Below, piece after piece: positions 56,843-64,000 of a DNA stretch of 64,000 bases. Each line of letters opens with the position of its first letter. Position 1 is the first letter of the stretch. The notes under the pieces are model-generated. The model was not told where the DNA came from. It did not search any database and worked only from the letters and a program-made list of their open reading frames with translations. The translations under genes and the position numbers were made by a program. The DNA comes from Mesosutterella porci (GTDB lineage Bacteria > Pseudomonadota > Gammaproteobacteria > Burkholderiales > Burkholderiaceae_F), in contig NZ_JAKNCT010000012.1 of NCBI RefSeq assembly GCF_022134585.1, forward strand, positions 1 to 64,000. Reading direction: 5' to 3'.

Positions 56843-58390
56843 ATGACAGAAAATAAACAGGGAAAAAACTCTCAGCCGGCGCCTGACGCCGCCGCTGAGG
56901 AAAATCACACCATCGCCGAACGACGCGCGAAGCTGCAGGCCCTCCGGGACGCGGGCGTCGCCTATCCCAACGATTTCCGCCGCAAGGACTATTTCGGCGA
57001 CCTGCGTGAAAAGTACGGCTCCAGGACCCGCGAGGAATTTGAGGCCGGCGACAGAATCGAAGTTCAGGCCGCCGGGCGCATTATGCTCAAGCGCGTCATG
57101 GGCAAGGTCTCGTTCCTCACGGTCCACGACATGACCGGCGACATGCAGTTCTTCGTGACCCGCGACGCTCTCGGAGAGGAAGCCTACAAGAATTTCAAGA
57201 CTTGGGACGCGGGCGACATCGTCGGAACGACGGGCTATCTCTTCAAGACCAAAACCGGGGAGCTCTCGATCCATGTTGAAACGCTGCGTCTGCTGACCAA
57301 GTCCATTCGGCCGCTACCCGACAAGCACAAGGGAATCACCGATCCTGAGCTGATCTACCGCCAGCGCTACGTCGACCTCATGACCAACGAAGTCTCCCGC
57401 CGGCGCTTCATTACTCGCTCCAAGATCATCGCGGCCATCCGCGATTTCATGGCGAAAAACCGCTTCATGGAAGTCGAGACGCCCATGCTGCACCCGATTC
57501 CGGGCGGCGCCAACGCAAAGCCCTTCATTACGCACCACAATGCGCTTGACATCGACCTGTACATGCGCATCGCCCCCGAGCTCTACCTGAAACGGCTTGT
57601 AGTGGGCGGCTTCGAGCGCGTCTACGACATGAACCGCTGCTTCCGCAATGAGGGAATGGACGTCCGCCACAATCCCGAGTTCACCACCATTGAGTGGTAC
57701 GCGACCTACTGGGACTACCGGATCCAGATGGACTTTACCGAAGAGCTGCTGCGCTATGCCGCCATTCAGGCGACCGGCTCGGCCGTCGTCCAGTATCAGG
57801 GCACCACAGTGGATCTTTCCAAACCCTTTGACCGCCTGACTCCGAAGCAGGCGATCATGAAGTATTCGGATTACACCGAGGCGCAGCTCGACAACGAGAA
57901 ATTCATGCGCGCCGAACTCGCGCGCCGCGGCAATCCGCAGCCTGACTTCGCCGGACGCGGGACTCTGCTGATGGCGATGTTTGATCTGGTGGCCGAAGAA
58001 AAGCTGATCCAGCCGACTTTCCTCATCGACTTCCCGACGGAGGTCTCGCCTCTCGCCCGCGCCTCCGACAAAGACCCCTCGATCTGCGAACGCTTCGAGC
58101 TTTATATCGTCGGCCGCGAACACGCCAACGGATTCTCCGAACTCAACGACCCGGACGACCAGGCCGCAAGGTTCAAGGCCCAGGCCGAAGCCAAGTCGAA
58201 GGGGGACGATGAGGCCATGTACTACGACGCGGACTACATTCGTGCGCTCGAATACGGGCTTGCACCCACTTCCGGCTGCGGCGTGGGCATCGACCGCCTG
58301 GTCATGCTGCTGACCGACGCCCCGAGCATCCGCGACGTGCTCCTGTTCCCGCAGATGCGCCCTGAAACGGGGCTTGGGATCGGCCGGTGA
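56843..58390 (+). CDS. lysS: Lysine-tRNA ligase, class II
   Basis: A 515-residue synthetase. The OB anticodon domain has [20 protein letters not shown] and [20 protein letters not shown]; motif 1 [40 protein letters not shown]; motif 2 [20 protein letters not shown]; motif 3 [20 protein letters not shown]. Start at 56843; no ATG upstream makes sense. It lies 46 nt after prfB, the same pairing as in E. coli. Confidence 0.98.
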   Translation: MTENKQGKNSQPAPDAAAEENHTIAERRAKLQALRDAGVAYPNDFRRKDYFGDLREKYGSRTREEFEAGDRIEVQAAGRIMLKRVMGKVSFLTVHDMTGDMQFFVTRDALGEEAYKNFKTWDAGDIVGTTGYLFKTKTGELSIHVETLRLLTKSIRPLPDKHKGITDPELIYRQRYVDLMTNEVSRRRFITRSKIIAAIRDFMAKNRFMEVETPMLHPIPGGANAKPFITHHNALDIDLYMRIAPELYLKRLVVGGFERVYDMNRCFRNEGMDVRHNPEFTTIEWYATYWDYRIQMDFTEELLRYAAIQATGSAVVQYQGTTVDLSKPFDRLTPKQAIMKYSDYTEAQLDNEKFMRAELARRGNPQPDFAGRGTLLMAMFDLVAEEKLIQPTFLIDFPTEVSPLARASDKDPSICERFELYIVGREHANGFSELNDPDDQAARFKAQAEAKSKGDDEAMYYDADYIRALEYGLAPTSGCGVGIDRLVMLLTDAPSIRDVLLFPQMRPETGLGIGR

Positions 58391-58400
58391 GGTTCGGGTC

Positions 58401-59249
58401 ATGACCGATACCAAATGGCGGATCGGAAAGTCCTTCTGCAAGTACTCGAAGATCGCGCGCACGCCGCTTGACCCCTCGCGGACGCCTTTCCTGATCGGCG
58501 GAATCCGCTGCGGATCGGCCTCTCCCGAAGACGCGAAACTGATCGCAGAGCACGCCGAGGGCTTTTCCCTTGACGACGGCGCAGGCCTGGTGCTGCACGA
58601 CGAGGACATGGATGAAAATGCGCGGACGGAGGCGCTTGCCGCGGCCGCCGTCCTTCTGAGGGACCAGGGCCGCATCAGGGCCTGGCGCGGGGAGCTGCTG
58701 GAAGTCCGCGCCTGCGAGGGCGGCCCGCGCCTTGCCGTCCTCGAGCGCAGCGCCTTCAGGCTTTTAGGGCTCACGACGCTTGCCGTCCATATGAACGGCG
58801 TCACCCCCGACGGACGCATATGGACCTCCCGGAGGGCGCAGGACAAGGCGATCAATCCCGGCCGCTGGGACAACCTCGCCGCAGGCATGGTCGCCGCTGG
58901 CGAGCAGCCGCTGCAGGCCATGCGGCGCGAAGCGCACGAGGAGGCCGGGCTCGAAGAGGGAAAAGACTTCCGGCTGACCCCCTCTTTCCGCTTCTTCAGC
59001 TCCAGGCCCACGGAAAACGGCTGGCTGCGGGAAGCCTCCTACTGCTATCTTGCGGAGCTTTCCCCGGAGGCGCTTCCCCATAACCTGGACGGAGAGGTCG
59101 ATTCTAGCGAACTTCTCACGGCAGACGCCATGGCCGAGCTTATCGCCCGCGGCCTGGTCACCCAGGAGGCCGCGCTCACGGCCCTCTTCTGGCTGGCTGC
59201 GAAGACAGGGAAAAAGCTGCCGGAAGGCTTCTACAGGCCTCTTGCCTGA
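58401..59249 (+). CDS. Nudix hydrolase (DUF4743 family)
   Basis: A 282-residue protein starting MTDTKWRIGKSFCKYSKIAR behind GAGG. The N-terminal half is a DUF4743-like domain (residues 1-130). The Nudix box is GMVAAGEQPLQAMRREAHEE-A-G-L, starting at residue about 163 and matching G-x5-E-x7-R-E-U-x-E-E-x-G-U. RIWTSRRAQDKAINPGRWDN precedes it. Such proteins resemble thiamin-pyrophosphate-type Nudix enzymes; the substrate is not known. It lies 10 nt after lysS. Confidence 0.9.
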   Translation: MTDTKWRIGKSFCKYSKIARTPLDPSRTPFLIGGIRCGSASPEDAKLIAEHAEGFSLDDGAGLVLHDEDMDENARTEALAAAAVLLRDQGRIRAWRGELLEVRACEGGPRLAVLERSAFRLLGLTTLAVHMNGVTPDGRIWTSRRAQDKAINPGRWDNLAAGMVAAGEQPLQAMRREAHEEAGLEEGKDFRLTPSFRFFSSRPTENGWLREASYCYLAELSPEALPHNLDGEVDSSELLTADAMAELIARGLVTQEAALTALFWLAAKTGKKLPEGFYRPLA

Positions 59250-59282
59250 ACGAAAGCCCGCGGAAAAGCCTGACCCAAAGAC

Positions 59283-59317
59283 AAGCGCCTCCAGAGGGAT
59301 CCCTTCTGGAGGCGCTT
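59283..59317. terminator. Bidirectional terminator between nudix and argF
   Basis: A 13-bp perfect stem AAGCGCCTCCAGA/TCTGGAGGCGCTT (59283-59295, 59305-59317), with TTCCTTTT after it on plus. It separates the convergent nudix and argF genes. Confidence 0.9.
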
Positions 59318-59343
59318 TCCTTTTAGCCTTCCGGCCGGCCGCT

Positions 59344-60351
59344 TCAGGCCAGAGCAGCCACCAGGGCCGCCTTGATGGTGTGAAGACGGTTGCCGGCCTG
59401 CTGGAACACAATGGAGGCAGGCGACTCGAACACTTCGTCCGTCACCTCAATCCCCCCGGCCAGATCCGGATGGGACTTGATGACCGCCTGCCCGACCTTC
59501 GTCTCCGCATTGTGGTATGCGGGCAGGCAGTGCATGAACTTCACCTGCGGGTTGCCCGAGGCCGCCATCAAAGCGGCGTTCACCTGGTAGGGCCTGAGGT
59601 CATGGATTCTCCTGTCCCAGGCCTCCGCAGGCTCTCCCATGGACACCCAGATGTCGGTGTGGATGAAATCGACGCCGCGGACGGCTTCCACAGGATCTTC
59701 CGTAAGAGTGATCCTTGCCCCCGACTCCTTCGCAAAGCCCCTGCACATTTCAATGATGTTTTCTTCCGGCCAGTAAGCCTTCGGAGCGCCGATGCGGACG
59801 TCCATCCCCATTTTCGCGCCGATCATCAGCAGGGAATTGCCGGTATTGAAGCGTGCGTCCCCCATGTAGGCAAAGCTGATCGCATGGAAGGGGCGGCCCG
59901 CAGAGGCCTCGCGCATCGTAAGAAGATCGCAGAGCATCTGCGTCGGGTGCCATTGGTCGGTCAGCCCGTTGAAGACCGGCACGCCGGCGTAGCGGGCGAG
60001 CTCTTCGACCGTGGACTGGGCGAAGCCCCGATACTCAATGGCATCGAAAATCTGCCCCAGGACGCGTGCGGAATCCTTGACGCTCTCCTTGTGCCCGAAC
60101 TGGGAGGAAGACGGGTCAAAGAACGTTGTGTGAGCCCCCTGGTCGGCGGCGGCCACCTCAAAGGCGCTGCGAGTGCGCGTGGAGGTCTTCTCAAAAATAA
60201 GCGCAATGTTGCGGCCGCGCAGCCTCTGCGTCTCGGTCCCCGCCCTCTTGGCTTTCTTCAGATCTTCGGCAAGATCCACAAGGAAGCGGATCTCTTCAGG
60301 CGTATGGTGGCAGAGGCTGAGCAGACTGCGGTTCCTGAGATTAAACGGCAT
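59344..60351 (-). CDS. argF: Ornithine carbamoyltransferase
   Basis: A 335-residue enzyme: carbamoyl-phosphate binding [20 protein letters not shown] (S-T-R-T-R), [40 protein letters not shown] and the ornithine loop [20 protein letters not shown] (H-C-L-P). It joins carbamoyl phosphate and ornithine to citrulline. The length is between anabolic and catabolic types; without arcA/arcC nearby its role (arginine synthesis or breakdown) is open. Confidence 0.96.
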   Translation of the reverse strand: MPFNLRNRSLLSLCHHTPEEIRFLVDLAEDLKKAKRAGTETQRLRGRNIALIFEKTSTRTRSAFEVAAADQGAHTTFFDPSSSQFGHKESVKDSARVLGQIFDAIEYRGFAQSTVEELARYAGVPVFNGLTDQWHPTQMLCDLLTMREASAGRPFHAISFAYMGDARFNTGNSLLMIGAKMGMDVRIGAPKAYWPEENIIEMCRGFAKESGARITLTEDPVEAVRGVDFIHTDIWVSMGEPAEAWDRRIHDLRPYQVNAALMAASGNPQVKFMHCLPAYHNAETKVGQAVIKSHPDLAGGIEVTDEVFESPASIVFQQAGNRLHTIKAALVAALA

Positions 60352-60413
60352 GGAATTGTCCTTTTGATTTCGATGCGGGCCGCGGAACTGAGCGCGATGC
60401 GCGAACCCTTCGC

Positions 60414-60442
60414 TTAATGTGTCGAGTTTAAAGATTTTTCAA
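60414..60442 (-). promoter_or_regulatory. Probable argF promoter
   Basis: On the minus strand: -35 TTGAAA (60442-60437), 17-nt gap, -10 CATTAA (60419-60414). It lies between the isc-cluster terminator and the argF ATG at 60351. No ARG box was identified. Confidence 0.5.
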
Positions 60443-60456
60443 CCCGCCCTGCAAAT

Positions 60457-60484
60457 AGAAAACCGCGCCTGCGCGCGGTTTTCT
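60457..60484. terminator. Terminator after iscX
   Basis: A 12-bp perfect stem AGAAAACCGCGC/GCGCGGTTTTCT (60457-60468, 60473-60484) with a CTGC loop and ATTTGC on the minus strand after it. It ends the isc operon transcript. Confidence 0.85.
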
Positions 60485-60538
60485 TTCCGAAGGAAAAGCA
60501 GCGGGTCAAGGGCGAGGGGCCTCAGCCCCGTTTTTCCC

Positions 60539-60739
60539 TCAGTCCCGCTCTTCCAGCCAGGCCTGCAGGATGGCCTCCAGAATGCTCTCGCTGCTTTTTT
60601 CCGGGTCGTCCCTGAAGTCCGGCAGCTTCATGACCATGTCGTGGAGTTCGGTAAAGCGCAGCGTTGTGGGATCCAGCTCGGGATTGCGATCGCAAAGCTC
60701 TTCGGCCACGGCCTGCGCGTCCTTCCAAGTCAACGCCAT
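60539..60739 (-). CDS. iscX: Fe-S cluster assembly protein IscX
   Basis: A 66-residue acidic protein: MALTWKDAQAVAEELCDRNP, ELDPTTLRFTELHDMVMKLP, then DDPEKSSESILEAILQAWLE. L-x-W-x-D...R-F-T-x-L-x-x-M-V-x-x-L-P-x-F is the IscX signature. It binds IscS and iron. Last gene of the isc cluster, 3 nt after fdx. Confidence 0.96.
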   Translation of the reverse strand: MALTWKDAQAVAEELCDRNPELDPTTLRFTELHDMVMKLPDFRDDPEKSSESILEAILQAWLEERD

Positions 60740-60742
60740 GTC

Positions 60743-61081
60743 TCAGTCCTCCTCCGACACCTGGTTGCGGCTGTATTTCGGGATTTCGATGGTCAGATCC
60801 TCGGTGCCGACCTTGACCTGGCAGGAAAGCCGGGAGTTGGGCCCCGCCCCCCAGGCGCGGTCCAAGCAGTCGTACTCCTTGTCTGAAGGCTCCTCCAGAG
60901 ACTGGAACCCCTTGGACACGATGACATGGCAGGTGGCGCATGCGCAGCTCATCTCGCAGGCGTGCTCGATCTTCACCCCGTGGTCCAGCAGTCCGCGGAT
61001 CAGCGTCTCCCCTTCCTTCATCTCAAACTGCACGCCCTGAGGGCAGGCCTTGGGATGGGGAAGAACTGTGATTTTCGGCAT
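60743..61081 (-). CDS. fdx: Isc-type [2Fe-2S] ferredoxin
   Basis: A 112-residue adrenodoxin-type ferredoxin: MPKITVLPHPKACPQGVQFE, RGLLDHGVKIEHACEMSCAC, ATCHVIVSKGFQSLEEPSDK, SRLSCQVKVGTEDLTIEIPK. The four cluster Cys are in C-x5-C-x2-C and the S-C-Q motif. It gives electrons for Fe-S cluster assembly on IscU. Confidence 0.97.
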   Translation of the reverse strand: MPKITVLPHPKACPQGVQFEMKEGETLIRGLLDHGVKIEHACEMSCACATCHVIVSKGFQSLEEPSDKEYDCLDRAWGAGPNSRLSCQVKVGTEDLTIEIPKYSRNQVSEED

Positions 61082-61093
61082 GATTTCTTTCTC

Positions 61094-62962
61094 CTATAGT
61101 TCGTTGACGCTGTGGCCGGCCAAAGCCTTGCGAATGCTCCGGTCCATGCGCAGCTCGGCAAAATGCTCCGTGGCGCGGGCGAGCGCATCCATGGCGGCCT
61201 TGATGGCCTGCGTGTCGGAGCCGTCGGACAGGCGGAGGGTTTCGGCTGCAAGCTTCCTGATCTCCTCCTGCTCCTGCGCGCCGAGCAGATCCGAATCTTC
61301 CTTGAGCGCGCTCGCCGTCGACTCGACAATCCGCTTCGCCTCGACCTGGGCTTCGCGCAGGTCTCGGGCAGCCTTGTCCTGGGCGGCCGACTGATTGCCG
61401 TCGCGCAGCATCCTGACAATCTCCTCATCCGACAGTCCGTAGGAAGGCTTGACCGTCACGGAACTTTCAACGCCGGTGGTCATTTCGCGGGCCGACACGG
61501 AAAGAAGGCCGTCGGCATCCACCTGAAAGGTCACGCGTATCCTCGCGGCCCCGGCCAGCATCGGCGGGATTCCCCGGAGCTCAAAGCGCGCAAGGGAGCG
61601 GCAGTTCTCGACCAGCTCCCGCTCACCCTGCACGACGTGAATCATCATGGCCGTCTGGCCGTCGCGGAATGTGGTGAAATCCTGAGCCCTTGCAACCGGA
61701 ATGGGAGTGTTGCGCGGAATCACCTTCTCGGCCAGGCCGCCCATCGTTTCAAGCCCGAGAGAGAGGGGCGTCACGTCAAGAAGCAGAAAGTCCTTGTCCA
61801 CGTCGTTGCCAGCGAGCTTGTTCGCCTGAATGGCCGCTCCGATGGCCACGACCTTGTCGGGGTCAATGCCTGTGAGGGGGCTGCGGCCGAGCTCTTCGCT
61901 GATGCAGCGCCGGATCATCGGCATGCGGGTGGCCCCTCCGACCAGCACGATGCCCTGGATTTCAGAGGCGAAAAGGTGCGCGTCAGCCAGCGTCGCGCGG
62001 ACCGCCGCAATAGTTCTCTCGGCGAGATCCCGGGTCATGTCTTCAAGATCGTCGCGGGTCAGGCGGCAGTTAAGCCTGCGGCCGTCCTCCAGCTCCACGT
62101 TAAAGCGAGCCTCCCGCTCGCTGCTGAGCGCCTCCTTGACCGCACGGCTTTCGGCCAGAAGCTGCCGCTTGTCGGCGGCCGTGAGAGACCCGGGTGCCAC
62201 AGCACACGCGCGCAGGGCCCAGTCGAAAACCCTGTGGTCGAAATCATCGCCCCCCAGGGCCGAGTCGCCGCCCGTTGCAAGCACCTGGAAAACGCCCCGG
62301 TCGAGCTTCAGGATCGAAACATCAAAGGTGCCTCCGCCCAGGTCGTAGACCATGTAGACCCCTTCGTTTTTCTCCTCGTCCAGCCCGTAGGCGAGCGCCG
62401 CCGCCGTGGGCTCGTTGAGAAGCCGCAGGACGTTGAGGCCGGCGAGCCTTCCCGCATCTTTCGTGGCCTGGCGCTGAGCGTCGTCGAAATACGCCGGGCA
62501 GGTGATCACAGCACCGACCAGTTCGCCGCCCAGTTCTTTTTCCGCCCGCTGCTTCAGCACCTTCAGAACCTCCGAGGAGACTTCCTCCGGCGTCTTCACC
62601 CCAGCCGCGGTGGAGATCTTCACAATGCCGGGCTCATCGAGCAGTTTGAACGGGAGCGACCCCCGGTTGGAAATTTCTGAGAGCGTGTGGCCGATCAGCC
62701 GCTTTGCGCTTGAAATCGTATTGGCGGGATCCTGCGCTGCGCTCTCGAGGGCTTTTTCACCCACCTCAACGCTGCCGTCCGGAAAATAGCGGACGACCGA
62801 GGGCAGCAGAGCCTTCCCCTGTTCGTCGACAAGCACCCGGGGCTTGCCGTCCTCGACTGTCGCAACCAGAGAGTTGGTCGTGCCCAGATCGATGCCAACG
62901 GCGAGGTGGACGCTGTGCGGGGTCTCAGACATCCCCGGCTCTGCAATCTGCAACAAAGGCAT
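61094..62962 (-). CDS. hscA: Fe-S assembly chaperone HscA (Hsp70 family)
   Basis: A 622-residue Hsp70. The ATPase starts [20 protein letters not shown], with [60 protein letters not shown] and [20 protein letters not shown]. The substrate domain follows ([20 protein letters not shown]). It works with HscB to release clusters from IscU. Length matches HscA (about 616). The first 10 residues precede the usual start; another ATG is in frame at residue 10. Confidence 0.97.
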   Translation of the reverse strand: MPLLQIAEPGMSETPHSVHLAVGIDLGTTNSLVATVEDGKPRVLVDEQGKALLPSVVRYFPDGSVEVGEKALESAAQDPANTISSAKRLIGHTLSEISNRGSLPFKLLDEPGIVKISTAAGVKTPEEVSSEVLKVLKQRAEKELGGELVGAVITCPAYFDDAQRQATKDAGRLAGLNVLRLLNEPTAAALAYGLDEEKNEGVYMVYDLGGGTFDVSILKLDRGVFQVLATGGDSALGGDDFDHRVFDWALRACAVAPGSLTAADKRQLLAESRAVKEALSSEREARFNVELEDGRRLNCRLTRDDLEDMTRDLAERTIAAVRATLADAHLFASEIQGIVLVGGATRMPMIRRCISEELGRSPLTGIDPDKVVAIGAAIQANKLAGNDVDKDFLLLDVTPLSLGLETMGGLAEKVIPRNTPIPVARAQDFTTFRDGQTAMMIHVVQGERELVENCRSLARFELRGIPPMLAGAARIRVTFQVDADGLLSVSAREMTTGVESSVTVKPSYGLSDEEIVRMLRDGNQSAAQDKAARDLREAQVEAKRIVESTASALKEDSDLLGAQEQEEIRKLAAETLRLSDGSDTQAIKAAMDALARATEHFAELRMDRSIRKALAGHSVNEL

Positions 62963-62976
62963 GCTGCGTTATCCTT

Positions 62977-63507
62977 TTATATTTTGTTAGAACAGGCGGC
63001 CGGGCTGCTGAGCTCGCGTGCCATCTTGTCAACGAACATCAGACGCCGGACCAGCTCGGCCGCTTTCTTCGGATCTTTCTGGTCGTCAAGCGCCGAGGCT
63101 ATCTCGCCTGTGAGCCGCTCATCCTCAGCGGCGACAGCGGCAACAAGGCTTTGCATGGCCTTCGCGTCGTTTTTTTCCTTCGCGGCCTCGAAACGCTCCC
63201 GCCAGTCCATCTGCTGCATCAGAAAATCGACAGGCATCCGGGTGCTGTTTTCCGCGTCGACAGGAACCCCCATGCGGCCACAGAGATACACCGCCCGGCT
63301 GAGCGGGTTCGACAGCACGGAGTGAGCCTCGTTGGCCCGGACGGACCACTGCTCGGCGACCCTCTTCATCGCAGGGGACGCCCCGGCGAAGCGATCCGGA
63401 TGGACTTCCAGTTCGATGCGGCGGAAAGCCTCTTCAAGCGCTTTGCCGTCTATCCTGAAACGGGCCGGAAGGCCGAAAAGCTCGAAGTAATCCTCCGTCA
63501 AAGCCAT
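62977..63507 (-). CDS. hscB: Fe-S assembly co-chaperone HscB (J-domain)
   Basis: A 176-residue protein: MALTEDYFELFGLPARFRID, LEEAFRRIELEVHPDRFAGA (H-P-D motif), then RANEAHSVLSNPLSRAVYLC. The C-terminal helices bind IscU (LMQQMDWRERFEAAKEKNDA). It stimulates HscA ATPase. Start at 63507; four codons of extra frame lie upstream. Confidence 0.96.
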   Translation of the reverse strand: MALTEDYFELFGLPARFRIDGKALEEAFRRIELEVHPDRFAGASPAMKRVAEQWSVRANEAHSVLSNPLSRAVYLCGRMGVPVDAENSTRMPVDFLMQQMDWRERFEAAKEKNDAKAMQSLVAAVAAEDERLTGEIASALDDQKDPKKAAELVRRLMFVDKMARELSSPAACSNKI

Positions 63508-63515
63508 GGCTCGCC

Positions 63516-63839
63516 TCAAACGCTGAAGGATTTGCCGCAGCCGCAGTGTTCCTTCTCATTGGGGTTCTGGAATTTGAACCCCTCCTGCAGGCCTTCGCGG
63601 CGGTAATCAAGCTGCGTGCCGTCGATGTACACAAGACTCTTCGGATCCACCAGAACACGGATGCCGAAAGAGTCGAACTCCTGGTCATCGTCTTCCTTCT
63701 TGTCCGCAAACTCGAGCTTGTAGGACATGCCGGAGCAGCCCGATGTCTTAACGCCGACGCGAAGCCCGATGCCCCGGCCCCGCTTGGCGAGATACTGTGC
63801 GACATGCTTGGCTGCCGCTTCGGTAAGAGTCACTGCCAT
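63516..63839 (-). CDS. iscA: Iron-sulfur cluster assembly protein IscA
   Basis: A 107-residue A-type carrier: [80 protein letters not shown]. The three Cys (C-x-n-C-G-C) that bind iron or cluster are present. It lies between hscB and iscU. Confidence 0.97.
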   Translation of the reverse strand: MAVTLTEAAAKHVAQYLAKRGRGIGLRVGVKTSGCSGMSYKLEFADKKEDDDQEFDSFGIRVLVDPKSLVYIDGTQLDYRREGLQEGFKFQNPNEKEHCGCGKSFSV

Positions 63840-63863
63840 TTTCTGTTTCCTGTGTTTTCTGCT

Positions 63864-64000
63864 TTAGGCCTTGGCGTTTTTCGAAGACTGCTTGCTGCGG
63901 TAATCGGCGATGGCGGCCTTCACCGCGTCCTCGGCCAGAATCGAGCAGTGGATTTTCACCGGCGGCAACGCGAGCTCCTCAGCGATCTGGGAGTTTTTAA
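63864..64000 (-). CDS. iscU: Fe-S scaffold IscU, C-terminal part (cut by window edge)
   Basis: The last 45 codons: KNSQIAEELALPPVKIHCSI, LAEDAVKAAIADYRSKQSSK, then NAKA. L-P-P-V-K-I-H-C-S-I-L-A-E-D-A-x-K-A-A-I is the conserved IscU end, including the third cluster Cys. The rest, with iscS and iscR presumably beyond, is outside the window. Confidence 0.95.
   Translation of the reverse strand, partial: KNSQIAEELALPPVKIHCSILAEDAVKAAIADYRSKQSSKNAKA

Overview
The window holds the right-hand end of a large integrated prophage (about 1-36.48 kb; its left end lies outside) followed by about 27.5 kb of ordinary host chromosome. The host genes and their order (infC-rpmI-rplT-pheS-pheT-ihfA-merR, a relA, an ACT/UPF0210 pair, lolC/D-tatD, a recJ-prfB-lysS run, argF, and iscU-iscA-hscB-hscA-fdx-iscX), with high GC and double-membrane functions (Lol, ThrS, RelA), point to a betaproteobacterium of the Burkholderiales. 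My best guess is a gut Sutterella/Parasutterella relative. That guess rests on recalled gene order and protein character, not on a search.

Prophage, late half (minus strand, 20.5 kb down to 1): a Q-like regulator, an HNH nuclease, a zinc-ribbon protein, a P27-type terminase pair, an HK97-type head (portal, protease, capsid, connectors), then a Mu-type contractile tail (terminator, sheath, tube, chaperone, tape measure, gpN, gpP, gpV, gp46, gp47, gp48, fibres). A head of one lineage joined to a tail of another resembles the SfV type. Small membrane peptides and a secreted DUF4124-like protein sit among the tail genes, each beside a terminator hairpin, and look like morons. No endolysin is visible; lysis genes may lie left of the window.

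Prophage, control and replication (20.5-34 kb): a VapE-type primase-helicase and a Cro-like regulator run leftward, a LexA-like CI repressor runs rightward, and operators of related sequence lie between them and downstream of cI. The rightward early operon encodes DUF2800, DUF2815, a family-A DNA polymerase, a VRR nuclease, a clamp-like protein, an SNF2-like helicase, a dUTPase (frameshifted in this sequence), a DUF3310 protein and an AlpA/Xis-like protein. An array of ten CCGCCACCA boxes around an AT-rich core after the vapE-like gene is the best candidate for the phage replication origin.

Prophage right end (34-36.5 kb): a tyrosine integrase and an overlapping downstream gene for a membrane-anchored protein of unknown function (a candidate exclusion or defence gene), ending next to the 3' end of tRNA-Pro(GGG), the evident attachment site.

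Host part: translation and stringent-response genes on the minus strand from 36.5 to 46.9 kb, an orphan FixJ-type response regulator, PFL/ACT genes, tatD-lolD-lolC, then plus-strand recJ-prfB-lysS-nudix (prfB has its programmed +1 frameshift), and finally argF and the isc cluster on the minus strand, cut inside iscU by the window edge. The findings I rate highest are the iteron origin, the dUTPase frameshift, the repeated membrane-peptide/terminator units, and the integrase-coupled membrane protein.
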